The translations under genes and the position numbers were made by a program. A DNA stretch of 64,000 nucleotides from Lepidodermella squamata (lineage: Eukaryota; Gastrotricha), in the NCBI GenBank assembly GCA_047495785.1, contig JBLDXI010000012.1, forward strand, positions 682,001 through 746,000. The letters run 5' to 3'. The notes beneath the pieces were generated by a model. It searched no databases and had not been told where the DNA came from. It saw only the letters and a program-made list of their open reading frames with translations. Below are positions 26,101 to 38,046 of the stretch, one piece after another; positions within the stretch are counted from its first letter, which is position 1, and each line of letters opens with the position of its first letter.

Positions 26101-28083
26101 CGGATAAGTGGCCTACTTCACCACCTGCTTTCGTGTCACGTCTTTGCGCGCACCGTCTGTTTTTAGGGCCTTTATTAGCTATAACTTTGCCCGCGCTCTT
26201 CCGCTACATTGCGCGCCGTTATAGCAGCTATTATTGCCGGTAATAGTGTCTTATTTTCAAGATGTTTGTTGTAATAGGTAAGTATAAGCGTTGCGTACAG
26301 GTTTGCGTTATCTGTGTTCAAACTTGGTGCGATCCAACGAGCAAAACACGTTCTGCATCTCGCAGAAAATCGCGTTGATCACACGCGGCTGTTTACTTTA
26401 GCTCATCAAGCCACGTAATAACATTATTGATGCTTTTCTTATTACAATCCCAAATAGTATCTTTTTGTGCCGTTATCTGTTGGCTATTTTTCTCCGATAG
26501 TGGCTTGAGTCATTAATACCTATTACCTGGTTAAAGCTCGTTAGAATACGTTCAAGTGGGAATGAGATAGCGAGACGGCGGAAAAATCGTATAAGTAGCG
26601 CGCAGTCTTTTCGCACCATTTGATTGGGCCAATAATGACGCCAAATAATTTTTACGTGCGTTATATTACCGATTACCGCGCCAGACGCCTTAACAGCATC
26701 GCTCGCCTCCAATAACAAACAGCAGCCGCGCGTCTAATCGCTGGTTATTTCGCCAATAAATCGCGTCGCGAGTCGGCGCGTTTCTTTCGACGCGCTTTAG
26801 TGCACCTTCTCGACGCGGCGCCTAATAACAACAAATAATATCCTCTATTTACATTTTGGTGCAGCAATAATATTGTTAAACAATAATATATCATTCGAAA
26901 GATATCGCCAATGGCACTTTCATTCTTAATTGTAGGTACTTACTACCAACAATAAATAAAAATAACTGCCTTCTACACGTTAGGCGGGAAAAGTCGGCAC
27001 TCAGCCTATCGATTCCGCGGGATTTTTTCGTAAATTAGACGGCTGTTTTTTAGGACCTTAATTTTGTTTATGCATCTGTCGTTTTTTCTATTTTCACAAT
27101 AGTCTGGAAAATAATCGTTCGATGATGTTGGGAAAATATACTTCGATCTTTTTGTCATGTTTTGATGGAATATTTATATCATGCATCATTATTCATCCAT
27201 CAGTCGGATATCTATTTCGGATGCGCGATTTGAGATGATTATCTATAATGCACATCTCGGAGACCTATCTCTAAAAATGTGCGCGAAAACAAAACACGAG
27301 AAGCCAAGTTTAACATTTTTAATAAACAACAAAATAATCATGTCGCCACGAGCGAGCGCTTCGTGACGTTATTTTTGCCGCGGTTTTGCGACGCCAAAGA
27401 ACGAGATAAAATTTTTAAAACCAGCGTCACGGCCTGCCCCTTGTGTTTTGCGCGCAAAAGTTATCACTTCATCAACGCGTGTTTAGCCAGAATCTAAAAG
27501 CCTACTACAGTAGTACAACTGCAGCGACTGCTGCTGTTTGTTTTTATTTATTTATTTATTTGTTAATGCCTAAATGCCGCTTGTGGGCGTCAACGACTGG
27601 TCGACTCATTTCTTCTGCGTTGTTTTCGCGCGCAGGTATAGCGCGCGCGCATATGGCCCCTACTCTGCCGAAGTTTTTGTCTCTCATTGCCGCAGTTTTA
27701 TCGCGCCCTCTAGCGGGGGCGGCTGCCAGAACACGAAAAACGGTGAAAACGGCTGGCGAGCGGGCGCCTCAATGATTGTTATCACGCGCCCGTTTTCTTA
27801 TTAGAACGATGGAGCTTTCATCATTAGCCGAAACCTATATTTGTTTATTATTTTCTTGAATCTTGATAAGACAGAAAACAGCTTTTGAAAATTTCACCAC
27901 CTCATTCATCGTTCCATTTTAAGAGTATTATTAAGAGTATTTTGGCTGAGAGAGGGAGACCGTGAGAACTATTCGCTATTAGGGAACATTTTACCTTTTG
28001 TTGAAATATGCACTTCTAATAATTTTTCATTTTTTTTTTGCTGAATAGATGTTTAATATTTGAGGTGGACGTTAACTAGTAGA
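20173..28083. promoter_or_regulatory. Long non-coding region upstream of the TRIM-NHL gene
   Basis: Almost 8 kb with no supportable gene. It carries CpG- and CGCG-rich patches mixed with AT-rich runs, many short open frames on both strands without family similarity, and motif-like elements: an octamer near a TATA-like sequence at 24276-24302 and a palindromic Sox-type site at 26871-26885. Location suggests cis-regulatory DNA and untranslated exons of the TRIM-NHL gene. Function is inferred from position. Confidence 0.45.
24276..24302 (+). promoter_or_regulatory. Octamer (ATGCAAAT) next to a TATA-like element
   Basis: A perfect octamer at 24276-24283 lies 12 bp before TATATAG at 24296-24302. 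This resembles a POU-regulated core promoter. A second TATA-like run is near 24116. No transcript start is visible, so this is motif evidence only. Confidence 0.25.
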
Positions 28084-31000
28084 ATGCTCTGCGCGCCTCC
28101 ACCTGTTCCGACCATTGCTGCGGTCGTGAATTCAGGCGACTCGCCGACGAAGCCCAATTCGCTGGCCCTGTCGACCTCTTCATCAAACAGCAGCGTGATT
28201 GGAATCGATAACTTGTTGACTTGTCCGATTTGCATGGAGCGCTACTCGTCGCGTCTCGTTCCCAAGCTGCTGTCATGCCACCACTCGTTCTGCGTCGCAT
28301 GTTTGAACAGCCTATCTCCCGAGAAAGAGCAATACCAATGCCCAACCTGCCGCAAGGCGTTCGAACGGCCGTCAAGCGGCGACATGGCCGATTTGCAGAC
28401 AAATTTCTATCTAGTCGCTATCATGGACTCGCGGAGTAGCCCGAGCAGAAGCGACGCGCCTCCGCTCACTGGCGGCTCGTCCAACATAGGCGACGTCGCA
28501 AATGGAACTGGCTGTCGGCTTCACAGCAAGCCGCTGACTTTCTACTGCTCGACATGTTCGCTGTTCATCTGCAACCAATGCATCCTCGACCATAACAAGG
28601 CGAAAAATCACTCAATCGAAGATCTCGACCATTTCATCGACCATTGTAAAGACACGCTGGCGGACCGCGCGGCCGTAGCACAGGCTGCTCACGAAGCTCG
28701 TCAGCAGTACGTGAAAACTCTTCGAGGCGAATTGGAAACATCTGCAAGTCGCGATTCTGAACTTGCTGCCGGCATCGAGCAAATTTTCCGTGAAATCTTC
28801 GTTAAACTCGGCGAAATTCGGCGAAAAATCGACGATGAAGCGATTTCGAATTCTGCGAAAATTTCCGCTCGCCTTCTCAGCGAAATCTCGCGAATGGAAG
28901 CCGAGGCTGAGCGACTAGATACTGTTCGTCGATTGTGCGACGACGTTCGAGGCCGGAATGACCTGCGAACCTTATCGGCTGTATATTCTTCGCAGGACCT
29001 CCTCGACGTTGTCAACAATTTTTCTAACCCTATCCAAACTGTCCCTCGTGTCGTAGTAACCGCGAATGACAAGCCGCTGCGAGATATGTTGGATATGGTG
29101 CACACGTTCATCCAGGCTGATCAAGCATCATCGATTTTTTCGTGCAGCGAAGTCAAACGACCAGTTATCGTCTTGCCAAAGCCGGTCAGCGCAACGCTGA
29201 GCCCGAAAACCGAGCAGAACGAGTCGTTGTTGAGTGACGATTCGACCCGCGATTCCTTATCGCCAATTGCCGAGTCGCATTTCCACCAGAATGATCAAAC
29301 CGTTCCTGGAGTTATCGAAATCGACAATGTTCCAGTGCGGTTGCGCGAGAAGCCAGCTCGTCGCGTCGCTAGTACTCAGCACGTTGACGAATTTTTCAAA
29401 CATCGCAGTCAGTTGTTTGAAAGCACAACTGAAGAAAATTTGCAACTACAACAGAAAGATCAGTTGATCTACGCGAAAAACCGAGCGCATTACCGGCGCA
29501 GTCTGGTCGAATTGCGGCCTGGTCGCCAGCCGGGTAATGAAGATCCCGTGAAAAGCACGCCGTTGGCTCGTCACCAAGTAATTTCGTACCATCCTCAACA
29601 AACTACTGAGATAATCACCCAAACGAAATCGACGAGTTCTTACATGTTGACGAATCACGTTGGTGCAACGATTGCTTCGAACAGCAGCAGCGGCGCATCG
29701 TCAGCTGGAGATAACGGGTCTTCCGGCAGTTCGAAAATGTCGCCACCCCTGCAAGTTGTCGTCGATAGTAGTTTATCGAATAGCGGCAAAACTCCGTTCA
29801 TCTTCGAATTCGACGATGCTGACAGCGCTGATGGCAGTGACGAGGATTGCGGAGAAAGACGGCGCCATAATGACAACCGCCATCGACGAACTCAGTCCAC
29901 ATCGAAGCTTGCGAACAAAGCTCGGGCAGTTCCAAGCGTTGGCGCTTCCCCGCAAAAGGAGAAAGTTGGCAAGAAATTCAGCCTGGGTCGAGCTATTAGC
30001 GAACTTTTCGGCAAGAAAGCGGCTATGGATGGTCGTCGTGGCGAGGAGAAAGTAGCTGTCCGAGCGGTGCCGCTAGCTACAACCAACGGAAACGCAAGTA
30101 ATACCGTGACCTCGTCCGATAGCGGGGGTGACCATCATTCAGTGGCCTCTGGGCCGGATGGTCGCCTGTTAACCCCGGCTCAACTGCGATGTGTTAGTTT
30201 GGAGAGCATGGCGCAGTTGAAATCGATCAGCCCACCTACGCACCCTGCCCTCGTCGCTTCGCCGCCTCAAATGCGGGTCGGTATGAAAGTGTCTGAAATC
30301 ACCGGCAGTGCCGAAAATCGTCGGTTTTCCGGCGATTTTTCGAAGCGATCGAATCAACAGTTGCCATCGAAGAGTAAAGTCACCGGGAAGTCGTCGTCTG
30401 CCAATACTCGATCTTGTTATGTGCCAAGCCGGGAAGATGCCTTGCCGGTTGTTTTCCCTGCCCCGGCTCAATCGCAGCAACTAAGCAACCCGAACGTCGT
30501 AACTTCGAAACCGCCGGCTTTCCAAGTTGTGCCTAACAAGCCGTCGACACGAAACCCAACCATGGGCCAGGAGCAGGGTACTGAACTCGTTAATGCTCTC
30601 CTCGTAGCTTCGACAGCTTCATCGAGTCATATTCAATTCAACGCTACGCCGACTGCAATGAGTCGGTCGAATAACATCGTTGCGAATTGGAACGCTACTC
30701 CATCGTTTTGCCAAACGCCAACGTTGAAATTCGGCCGACAAGGCAGTGCCCCAGGTGCATTTGACTGGCCTGAGTCGATTGTTGTTACCCCGAGCGGCAA
30801 TGAGCTGTATGTTGGGGATTTCAAAAATCATCGAATTGAGGTAATGAAAGAGTTTTAATTTTTTATTGCGCAATTTCTAATTTTAATCCGTATGTTTCAG
30901 GCATTCACGACCAACGGCGATTTCTTGTACGAATTTTCAGTTCGGGACGGTCCGGTCGACTACTATCCAGGTCACATGGCTATTGATCCGAGGGGAGACC

Positions 31001-31744
31001 GCATCATCTTTCCATGGCTAGTAAAGGTAAACAACTAGTTCAGTTATGACTTGCTCAAGTCAGAGTTGAAACTAGCTTCTCTAGATATTTCATGCTTCGA
31101 AAAAACCTTATTCATATTTTTTTATTTTTCAGGAGGGAAGTGGCTATGTTGCCAACAGCCTAGTTGCTTACACCCGCGACGGTCGTTACCTGCAAAAGTA
31201 TGGCCATCGCGAATTCGGCTGCCCTCGTGCTGTGGCTATCAATAGTCGATCGGAAATGTTTGTTGCAGATCAACAGAAAGGCTGCATCTTTGTCTTCGAT
31301 CGTGACGGCCGTCGGCTGCGGACGATTGGAAAACGCGGTTCGAATGCAGCCGGAGAATTCAATCATCCGTGCCACGTCGCGTTAGGCCGTAATGGCGAAG
31401 TCATAGTCGCAGACCAAAACAACAACAGAATTCAAGTGTTCGACACCCGAGGCGGCATCTGCGAAGTCCTAACACACCGTTTCACTCGACCTTGTTACAC
31501 TGCTGTCGACAGTTACGGATCGCTAATGGTAGCTGACGGCTCAAATAAAATCAGCATCCTATCACTGAATTCGGCTGTTCCTTCAAGATCGCCAGTCATC
31601 GGCATCGTCGAATCTGCAGAAGATCGCCTTCGCGGGCCAAGGGGTTTGGCTGTCGACAACAGTGGCAACCTGTTCGTTTGCGACGTTGGAAACTTCTGTG
31701 TGAAGAAGTTTGACTACTCGGATCTTTTGCCGCAGCATCTATGA
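28084..31744 (+). CDS. TRIM-NHL protein (RING, B-box, coiled coil, NHL repeats)
   Basis: Three exons (28084-30840, 30901-31026, 31133-31744) encode 1,164 residues. A C3HC4 RING spans about residues 46-95 (CPICMERY...CHHSFCVACL...CPTCRKAF). A B-box lies at about 142-180 (CRLHSKPLTFYCSTCSLFICNQC), then a coiled coil to about 330. Residues about 350-880 are Ser-rich, low-complexity and probably disordered. Six or so NHL repeats follow from about 900 (FDWPESIVV, GDFKNHRIE, FNHPCHVAL, ADQNNNRIQVFD, LRGPRGLAVD). No filamin domain is seen between coiled coil and NHL, unlike LIN-41 or TRIM2/3/71. The layout fits NHL-1-like ubiquitin ligases with possible RNA binding through NHL. I use the first ATG; upstream coding exons are possible. 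Confidence 0.88.
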
Positions 31745-32496
31745 TTTGTTTGCCATGGCTTTCGATTTGGGCAATTATCGATATGTCGTCGTGTGCTAAG
31801 CACATAACGTGTATATTTATCGTGCGAAACCATGATTGTTATGATTTAGAGGCGTTAGCATTTACGATATTCGTGCCCTCATAAAGAGCAAGCTTAGTTT
31901 AGCTTGTCTTCGTCGATTCGTGTAACCTCTTAGTCAGATTTGTTTCTCTAGCTTTCTGACGTCTAGCTGAAGGCATATTTTCCACAAATCCTCCATTTTG
32001 TTAAGGATATACCGTCTCTTTCATGAAGTGGCATTTAGCACTTGGCTTGAAATCTTGGATGACTTATCCGATGTGGTCGCATTCATTTGAAGAGCAATTA
32101 TGAGTTGTTCTATACCTTCCGCCAAGTTCACCAAATTCAAAATTGTTGATTCGCTGGACTGGTGATTTTTGTAATGTTGACAGATTTATCGCAAACCAAG
32201 TTGCAACATTGTATTTATGAACATTTATTATGGTTTAAAGTTATCCTTCCTGTAAATTGATTTCATGCCCCAATTCGGCTGAGCTGGATTTGAATTCCGC
32301 GCTGAAAACATTCAATGCGGCATCCTTGTTTAAAAGAGCTGATCGAAATGCAAGAGTGGTTTACATTGACAATAAAACTCTATTTTCTATCACGATATGG
32401 TTTTATTTTAATCGGTAATTAACAGCGATGCGGTAACAAACTTGGGTGAACAGTGAATCATATTGCCAGAGATAGCAGAATAAGAATTAGAAAATA
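31745..32496. other. 3' region of the TRIM-NHL gene, converging with the unknown gene
   Basis: AT-rich DNA without coding similarity, probably the TRIM-NHL 3'UTR. An AATAAA-type signal is near 32372. The convergent gene ends at 32497. Confidence 0.5.
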
Positions 32497-33730
32497 TCAC
32501 GACAGTTTATGCGCATTCATCTTCGATGATGGAAACTTGGCAGCGTTCAAGGATTGATTGAAAGCTGCGCGCTTCCCGAGAGAAAGGGCTCTCTGCTCCG
32601 CGACCAACCTGTCCCTCTGGGCTATCTGTTGAAGGTCACGAGTGGTCTAAAAAAATAATTATGTGAACAATCGACCTTGATAAATTCATGAGCGATATTC
32701 TTACCACAGTTACATGACACTTTTTGTCAAAAGCAGACGACATCAAATCGACGTTTCCTTGAGAAGGAGCCAGAGAGCTAGCGAAATCTCTCTTTGGCGG
32801 CGCATATCCGGCTAAGCAATGCTGAAATTGAGCGATTTTAACAGAGAATCGAACACAACGCCTCAATAATACCTTCGATAGGGCGAATGAGTCACTAGGA
32901 TCGAAGCTTTTTTTTCTATGAGGCCGGACTCGAAGAGGAGACTTGATCACACCAGACGGTATACTTACTCTGTAAAAATGGAACTATCCATACAACATTA
33001 AATCACAAATGTCATATAATTACCTCACAAAATGAGGCGATCGCTCAGATGGATTCGAAGGCTCGGGATGTTGACAAATCGGACAAAGACTGCGCCCTTG
33101 TTCATCAGCAATTATCGGCTCAGCAAAAAGCCGATCGTTCAATCGATAATTATGGATGCAAGCATGCTGGCCAATACTAGAATCAGCTTGGTTTGGAGTA
33201 GTAGATCGCCTGCTACCAACTGGAGCTAAAGTCGCAGAAATGCGTCGTCGGAGTATGTTGGATTTCGACAGCGGAGAAACTTTTTTCGGCGGTTGTTTTC
33301 GTCTATGAATGACCAAATAAAAATGAGCACGTTAGAAAGTTTCAAATTTCAAAGAAATTACCTGTTATTACGGCTCACACAAAGCTCTTCGTTTTCTTTT
33401 CTAAATTTGATCAAATCGCTTAATATGTTCTCATTAGGAGTAGACTCCGGAGAAAGAGCGCGATTTCGAGGAGTGAGCGATATTCGTCGTCGAGGAGATG
33501 GACTCTTAGCAAAGCTGAATTGCACTGTAAAATTGCAAAATAAACTTATAAAAGCACGCAAAAACGAAATGTTACTGACGCTGTTTTTTAGATTTGGGCG
33601 TGATTTTCACATGTCGATCGACAATGGATCGTTTCTTGAGTATAGAGGCAGGTGTCTTGGAAATCAAAGATTTCCCGAATCGCAGCCGTGGACTGAAAGG
33701 AGATTTTGCGTGAGAATATTCAGAATTCAT
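32497..33730 (-). CDS. Unrecognised basic Ser/Pro-rich protein, six exons
   Basis: Six exons (33730-33580, 33524-33362, 33302-33024, 32969-32873, 32821-32705, 32646-32497) with GT...AG borders join in frame to exactly 318 residues and a stop. I know no family for it. The N-terminal half is basic with many Ser/Thr-Pro sites (SPFSPRLRFGK, SKTPAS, SPSPRRR, SLTPRNR), like a substrate of proline-directed kinases. A CPIC pair at about residue 187 resembles half a zinc site, with a histidine following. The C-terminal part has PPKRDFASSL and a charged helix (RDLQQIAQRDRLVAEQRALS). No signal peptide or membrane segment. Nuclear or cytoskeletal location is a guess. Introns are 51-59 bp. Confidence 0.7.
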
Positions 33731-34261
33731 GATGAATGCTAATTTTAAATTTTAATAACGAAATGGCGACTGAATATGACGAGATGCAAGCCAATCGACC
33801 TCGAAAAACGTAACCGCATAGGCTTTCCTGGCGTCGGTGGTAACGCAAGATTTAAAAATTCCCGCTCAAATTTTACAAAATCACAAATACATTTTACAAT
33901 TTATTTTAAAATATTCCTGTTGAAAATGTGTATTAAAATGTCTAGGTGAAATGCCAACACGCGCCATTCGAGCCGGGCTCAGAACTTTTTTTTCGATGAC
34001 CTTTGGTCGGTTCCTCTTCCCGCTACGTCATGCGTGCTGCTTGTGTGCCCTGTGCCCAGATTCGAATTGTGAATTCTGAAATAAGCTGAAACTATGTCGA
34101 ACGACCTTTTTGCCTTACAAGAAACCAGTTTTTTCGTAAGCATGCTTTTGGCTTGGTTTTCTTGCTCCTCGTTAGCGAGTTTTGTTTGACATCCGATGCT
34201 GTGACTCTTCATCATTCATCTTTCTTTTCAGATACTAACTTGGGTCTTAGTACATGTTTAT

Positions 34262-34352
34262 GGGCCTCAGCAGCTCAGTAGGTAGCTGTCTGCTGTCTGT
34301 TTTTCGTCGAGCGTCAGAGTTGATGGGCGTGAATTTGATCCCTGCCCGGGTC
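34262..34352 (+). repeat. tRNA-derived SINE-like head
   Basis: An A-box-like AGCTCAGTAGGTAGC at about 34271-34285 is followed by a B-box-like AATTTGATCCC at about 34331-34341 and CCCGGGTCG. The order and form resemble the tRNA-related head of a SINE. The A-to-B distance is longer than in most tRNAs and the stems do not close into a normal acceptor arm, so a functional tRNA is unlikely. Confidence 0.4.
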
Positions 34353-35830
34353 GACCAAGACTGATCAATAACACTCGACTTTCTACTCTCTAACCTGACG
34401 GTGGCAGACCGTTCCACCGTGTTGCATACAAGAGTGGTAGATTAAGAGTGTCATTGAAACTGCAATAATCGCTACTCAGCTGCCCAATTAAAGAGACCTC
34501 GCACGCGACACAAATAGCTGTCATCCGGAACCCTCGGCCTTGGCCCATCCATTCATTGAATACGACTGAGAACAATTTTTATCTTTAGTACGTTTTCGGT
34601 TTTCATTGTGATGTTTAATCTCCCTGGGTGCCTTATGAGACCAACGAACGCAGCGAGATAATAAGTAATAAGCTATGCACCACGAATTGAAATTCGAAAC
34701 GTCAGTGACGAGTAGATTTTGTCATAGTATTAGTGTTCATGTGTTTCAACATTTCACTGCATAGGAGGGGAAGGCCGCGAGCTCCACAACTCCCCTCCAA
34801 TGTTTGCAGTTTGCTTCCTTCAGACGAGTAATATCATTCTTCCTATCGATTCCAGTCGACAGTCCTGGTAGGCAATAAACTGGAGATATGCTGTAGGTAT
34901 GATCATTGTTCCAGCTGTCAGTCAGTTTCTTCATTTTCTTCAATTCTCCTGTCAGCATTTTCGGAAACGTGACGCGCGCTCTACCGAGATGTGCTTATTT
35001 AGTCCAGGCTTTACGTAATTGTTTATCGCTTGTAGTTCGGCATAATCCATGATCAAATTAATTCATTGATTAGGATGCTTTAGTCTTGAGCTGCTAGATC
35101 ATTCATTTTGGAATTAAATGAGTTCGTTCTACTTCATATTGCATTGAAATAATAACGCACGCTTCGGCTTTTTTGAACAATCGGTTTTAGTCGTGACTTT
35201 TCGGAATCATATCTCATCTTCCCGATTGAAACTTATGGAATGAGATGAATAACACTAATCGGCTTTCAAACATAATTCTGTCGACTTGAAGAATTGTATA
35301 CGTTAGCTGGCCTACCTGGTTGGCTTTTTTCGAAGTTGAAGCCACGAGTTACAAGTCATTCTAAGTTCCAAGCTGTAGCTCTCGGTCCGCTGAATGAAGT
35401 TTAGCAGCTGAATCTCACGGCTTTGACACCTCGAGATGGGGAACAACCATATCGCTGTTATTTACTAATGAGAAGCCGTAGCTGAAGTTTCGGGGATTTC
35501 GAATTTTCACGAAATATTATTAAATGCTCCCGGTGTGATCAAAATTGCCAAAGTAAGATACCGAAACGCATCCACTTGAGGGGTCTTCTGCTTAATACCT
35601 CGACTTCCGCTATGCCGAAGTCGCCAGATTTGGGTAATGTGTTATTTTAGCTAATTGTTTGTATGCTTTGTTGATGAGGAGATTGTTCCCAAAAGTTGGG
35701 ATTGCAAAGGGTAATGGAAAAAGGTTCAGTTTCAATAGCGATGGCCTTCAGTATTTTTTTTCGTTGCCTGCTATGGCCAGTATGTCATCATACCGTAATA
35801 ACACAAGAACGTTGTGATGCTGTGTGCAGC

Positions 35831-35896
35831 GAATAAGGGTTATTCATTTTCTCTACAGTTAAAGAATAAGGGTTATTTATTTTCTCTACAGTTAAA
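35831..35896. repeat. Tandem duplication of a 33 bp unit
   Basis: Two adjacent 33 bp copies (35831-35863 and 35864-35896) differ at one position. Each contains AAGGGTTATT and TCTCTACAG. Seen directly. Confidence 0.9.
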
Positions 35897-35999
35897 GTTC
35901 AAACTTGACTGCACACTGGGTCCAACCAATGAGACGGGTTGACATTTGGCATACTGGGTCTCTCAAGTTTGATAGCCTTGCTTATCGATAGAATGTTTT

Positions 36000-36470
36000 A
36001 TTTAAAAGTAACCCATCCTTGAGCATTTTCCCACATATTGAGTGATGGCAACCACCCGACTCTTCTTGAAATTGCAGCAATGAACAGCTCCAGACAGAAT
36101 TTCGCGTTGTGGGCTCGGCCAAATCTTAGGCTTTGTTTAAAGTTCAAACAGTCTCACACCAGGTGACCAAATTGCTGGCAGCAGAAACACTGAGTCACAT
36201 CGGGAGGCTTGATTATAAATGGTCGAAATCTTAGCATGAATTGTTTCGAAACCACCCTTGAGGCATCGATCAGCTTACTCGAAGTCTCGTTGTTCGAGAA
36301 GCAGTTGTTTGCCACGTAGTTCGTTTCCTTTTATCAGTTCTTACTCAAATGCTGTTTTCAGTTGTTTTTCGGAGTCACTTTCAAATCACTTTCGACGTTC
36401 TTCATAACAATTCGGTGTTTCGGCTTATTCGGTTCGAGGAATTATTCGAACATGCAAACTTTCCGTATAA
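36000..36470 (-). pseudogene. Decayed retrotransposon gag-like fragment with zinc-knuckle remnants
   Basis: Read on the - strand, a broken frame contains PKHRIVMKNVESDL at about 36381-36425, then PPDVTQCFCCQQFGHL at about 36154-36203 and GRAHNAKFC slightly downstream. The Cys-Cys-His-Cys spacing of a zinc knuckle is kept, but stops and frameshifts interrupt it. The pattern matches the gag-like ORF1 of jockey/X-element type non-LTR retrotransposons. No reverse transcriptase was recognised next to it. The element is dead. Confidence 0.5.
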
Positions 36471-36776
36471 TATTTTTGAAGGCCTGAGATCGCGTTCAAA
36501 GGATAGCTGATCCGAGTGATACCGATAAGCTATTCAAATTGGCATAAAACTGCAGCCGGTTTTCAATCAGGGGTCTCGCAGAAATCTTGTTACACAAAAA
36601 TCTTGTCAAACATAATTAAACAAATTAAACAAAAATAATTAATATGATTAAACAAATAATGGTGTATTTAACCATTGTATTTAACTCTTGATTCTTTAGA
36701 GAGAAATAACTAAACTTTCGAATTCTTAATTAATCAAGTTTTTGAATTTTATGTTGATTCTAGAAGTGTCTAAAAG

Positions 36777-38046
36777 ATGTTAGAAAAAGTTTTCTCATCT
36801 CTATACTCGGCGGAGTGTGCCCGAAAATTTCTCGTGGAATTCGACCTGCTGTATGGTGAGCAGATTATTTTTGAATAATTGCAATTTTAAGCTTTTGATA
36901 CCTCAGTGCCATGCATCAGCCTATTTTTGAACAAGTCAGTGGGCTATGGTATTATCGTCGGTTCTTCTATGGTCAAATTCCCGCAGATCTTGAAGATTTG
37001 GTTCGCCCGAAGTGCTCAAGGAATTAGCTTTTCTAGTGTCTTGTTGGAATTATTGGCTATCTCGTTCGGCGTGTCTTACGGTTATGGAAAGCAGTTTCCA
37101 TTCAGGTGAGTTATCTGACTAGGCATTTAGAATTTGTCTAATGCGTCATAATAATTGCTGCACATTACGCACATATAATCTTACACGTGTGCAGCGAGGG
37201 GGATGAGAGGACACGAGGCTTCTTTACGGAAACTTGCGCGCTCGAGAGGAAATTGATTTCAAGCTGAATACTGATAGTCGGGCGCGTTATCGATTGCTGC
37301 GCATAGCTTTGATTACAATCTTCAATCTGATTGCAAATTCGTCCTAAGCTGTTCATTTTAATAACCAAACTTATTATACAGTCATCACACGTTTTCGACA
37401 TGACATGTATTTGCGCGCGTCTCTTCAGTCCATCGGGATCGCATATCTCACATTTTTTTAGGAAAAAGGGAAGTGCCTTTGTAAGGGGTATCGCGAGTTG
37501 ATGGAGGAAGCTGTCAAATATTTTAATTATTTTTCGTATCGAACAGTTCTTATGGCGAAGGTGTCTTTCTCGCTATCCAGACGTTTCTTGTCGCGTTTTT
37601 TGTCCTGTGGTACCAAGGTCTTGCTGCTCGAGCTCTCCTCTTTTTCGTTATGTACTGCTCGATGATGGTCTTTCTCTGTTCCAAATTGGCGCCACTTGCT
37701 CTTCTCACGACTTTGCAGTCGCTGAACATACCGATTGTGGTTATTGCAAAGGTTGGATTTATTTTTGTCATCTTTTCTAGCTGTTTTCTATTAATGTAAT
37801 TTATAGGGCATTCAAGTTTACATAAACTATAAAAACAAGAGTACTGGGCAACTATCGGTGCTTACCCTGTTACTTCTGTTTGCCGGCTCTGTTGCCCGCA
37901 TTTTCACATCGATTTACGAAACCGGTGATCAGCTGATTATTTGGACTTACATCCTCGCTACCTTAATGAATGGAATTTTATTATTCCAAACGGGATACCT
38001 CTACCAGCCGGCATCTGCGCCTTCCACACCAAAGAAAACGAATTAA
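36777..38046 (+). CDS. MPDU1: Mannose-P-dolichol utilization defect 1 protein
   Basis: Four exons (36777-36855, 36907-37105, 37547-37751, 37807-38046) encode 240 residues; human MPDU1 has 247. PQ-loop motifs (VKFPQILKIW with SAQGIS, and TGQLSVLT with ARIFTS) and multiple hydrophobic segments are present, along with FDLLYVPC and FTSIYETGD found in the human protein. It is an ER membrane protein needed for use of dolichol-phosphate mannose and glucose in N-glycan, GPI anchor and O-mannose synthesis. The third exon follows a 441 bp intron, long for this region. The C terminus ends in lysine and asparagine (KKTN). An acceptor-like AG lies 13 nt before the ATG. Confidence 0.95.

Larger units (their letters stand above)
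33731..36776. other. Intergenic region with transposon remnants
   Basis: About 3 kb between the unknown - strand gene and MPDU1. It contains a tRNA-like repeat (34262-34352), a 33 bp tandem duplication (35831-35896) and a decayed gag-like fragment on the - strand (about 36000-36470). Frames at 34746-34958 have no recognised similarity. Confidence 0.5.

Noticed and set aside
28060-28083. Start of the TRIM-NHL protein at 28060
   Set aside because: It is TTG, not ATG; the first ATG in frame is at 28084.
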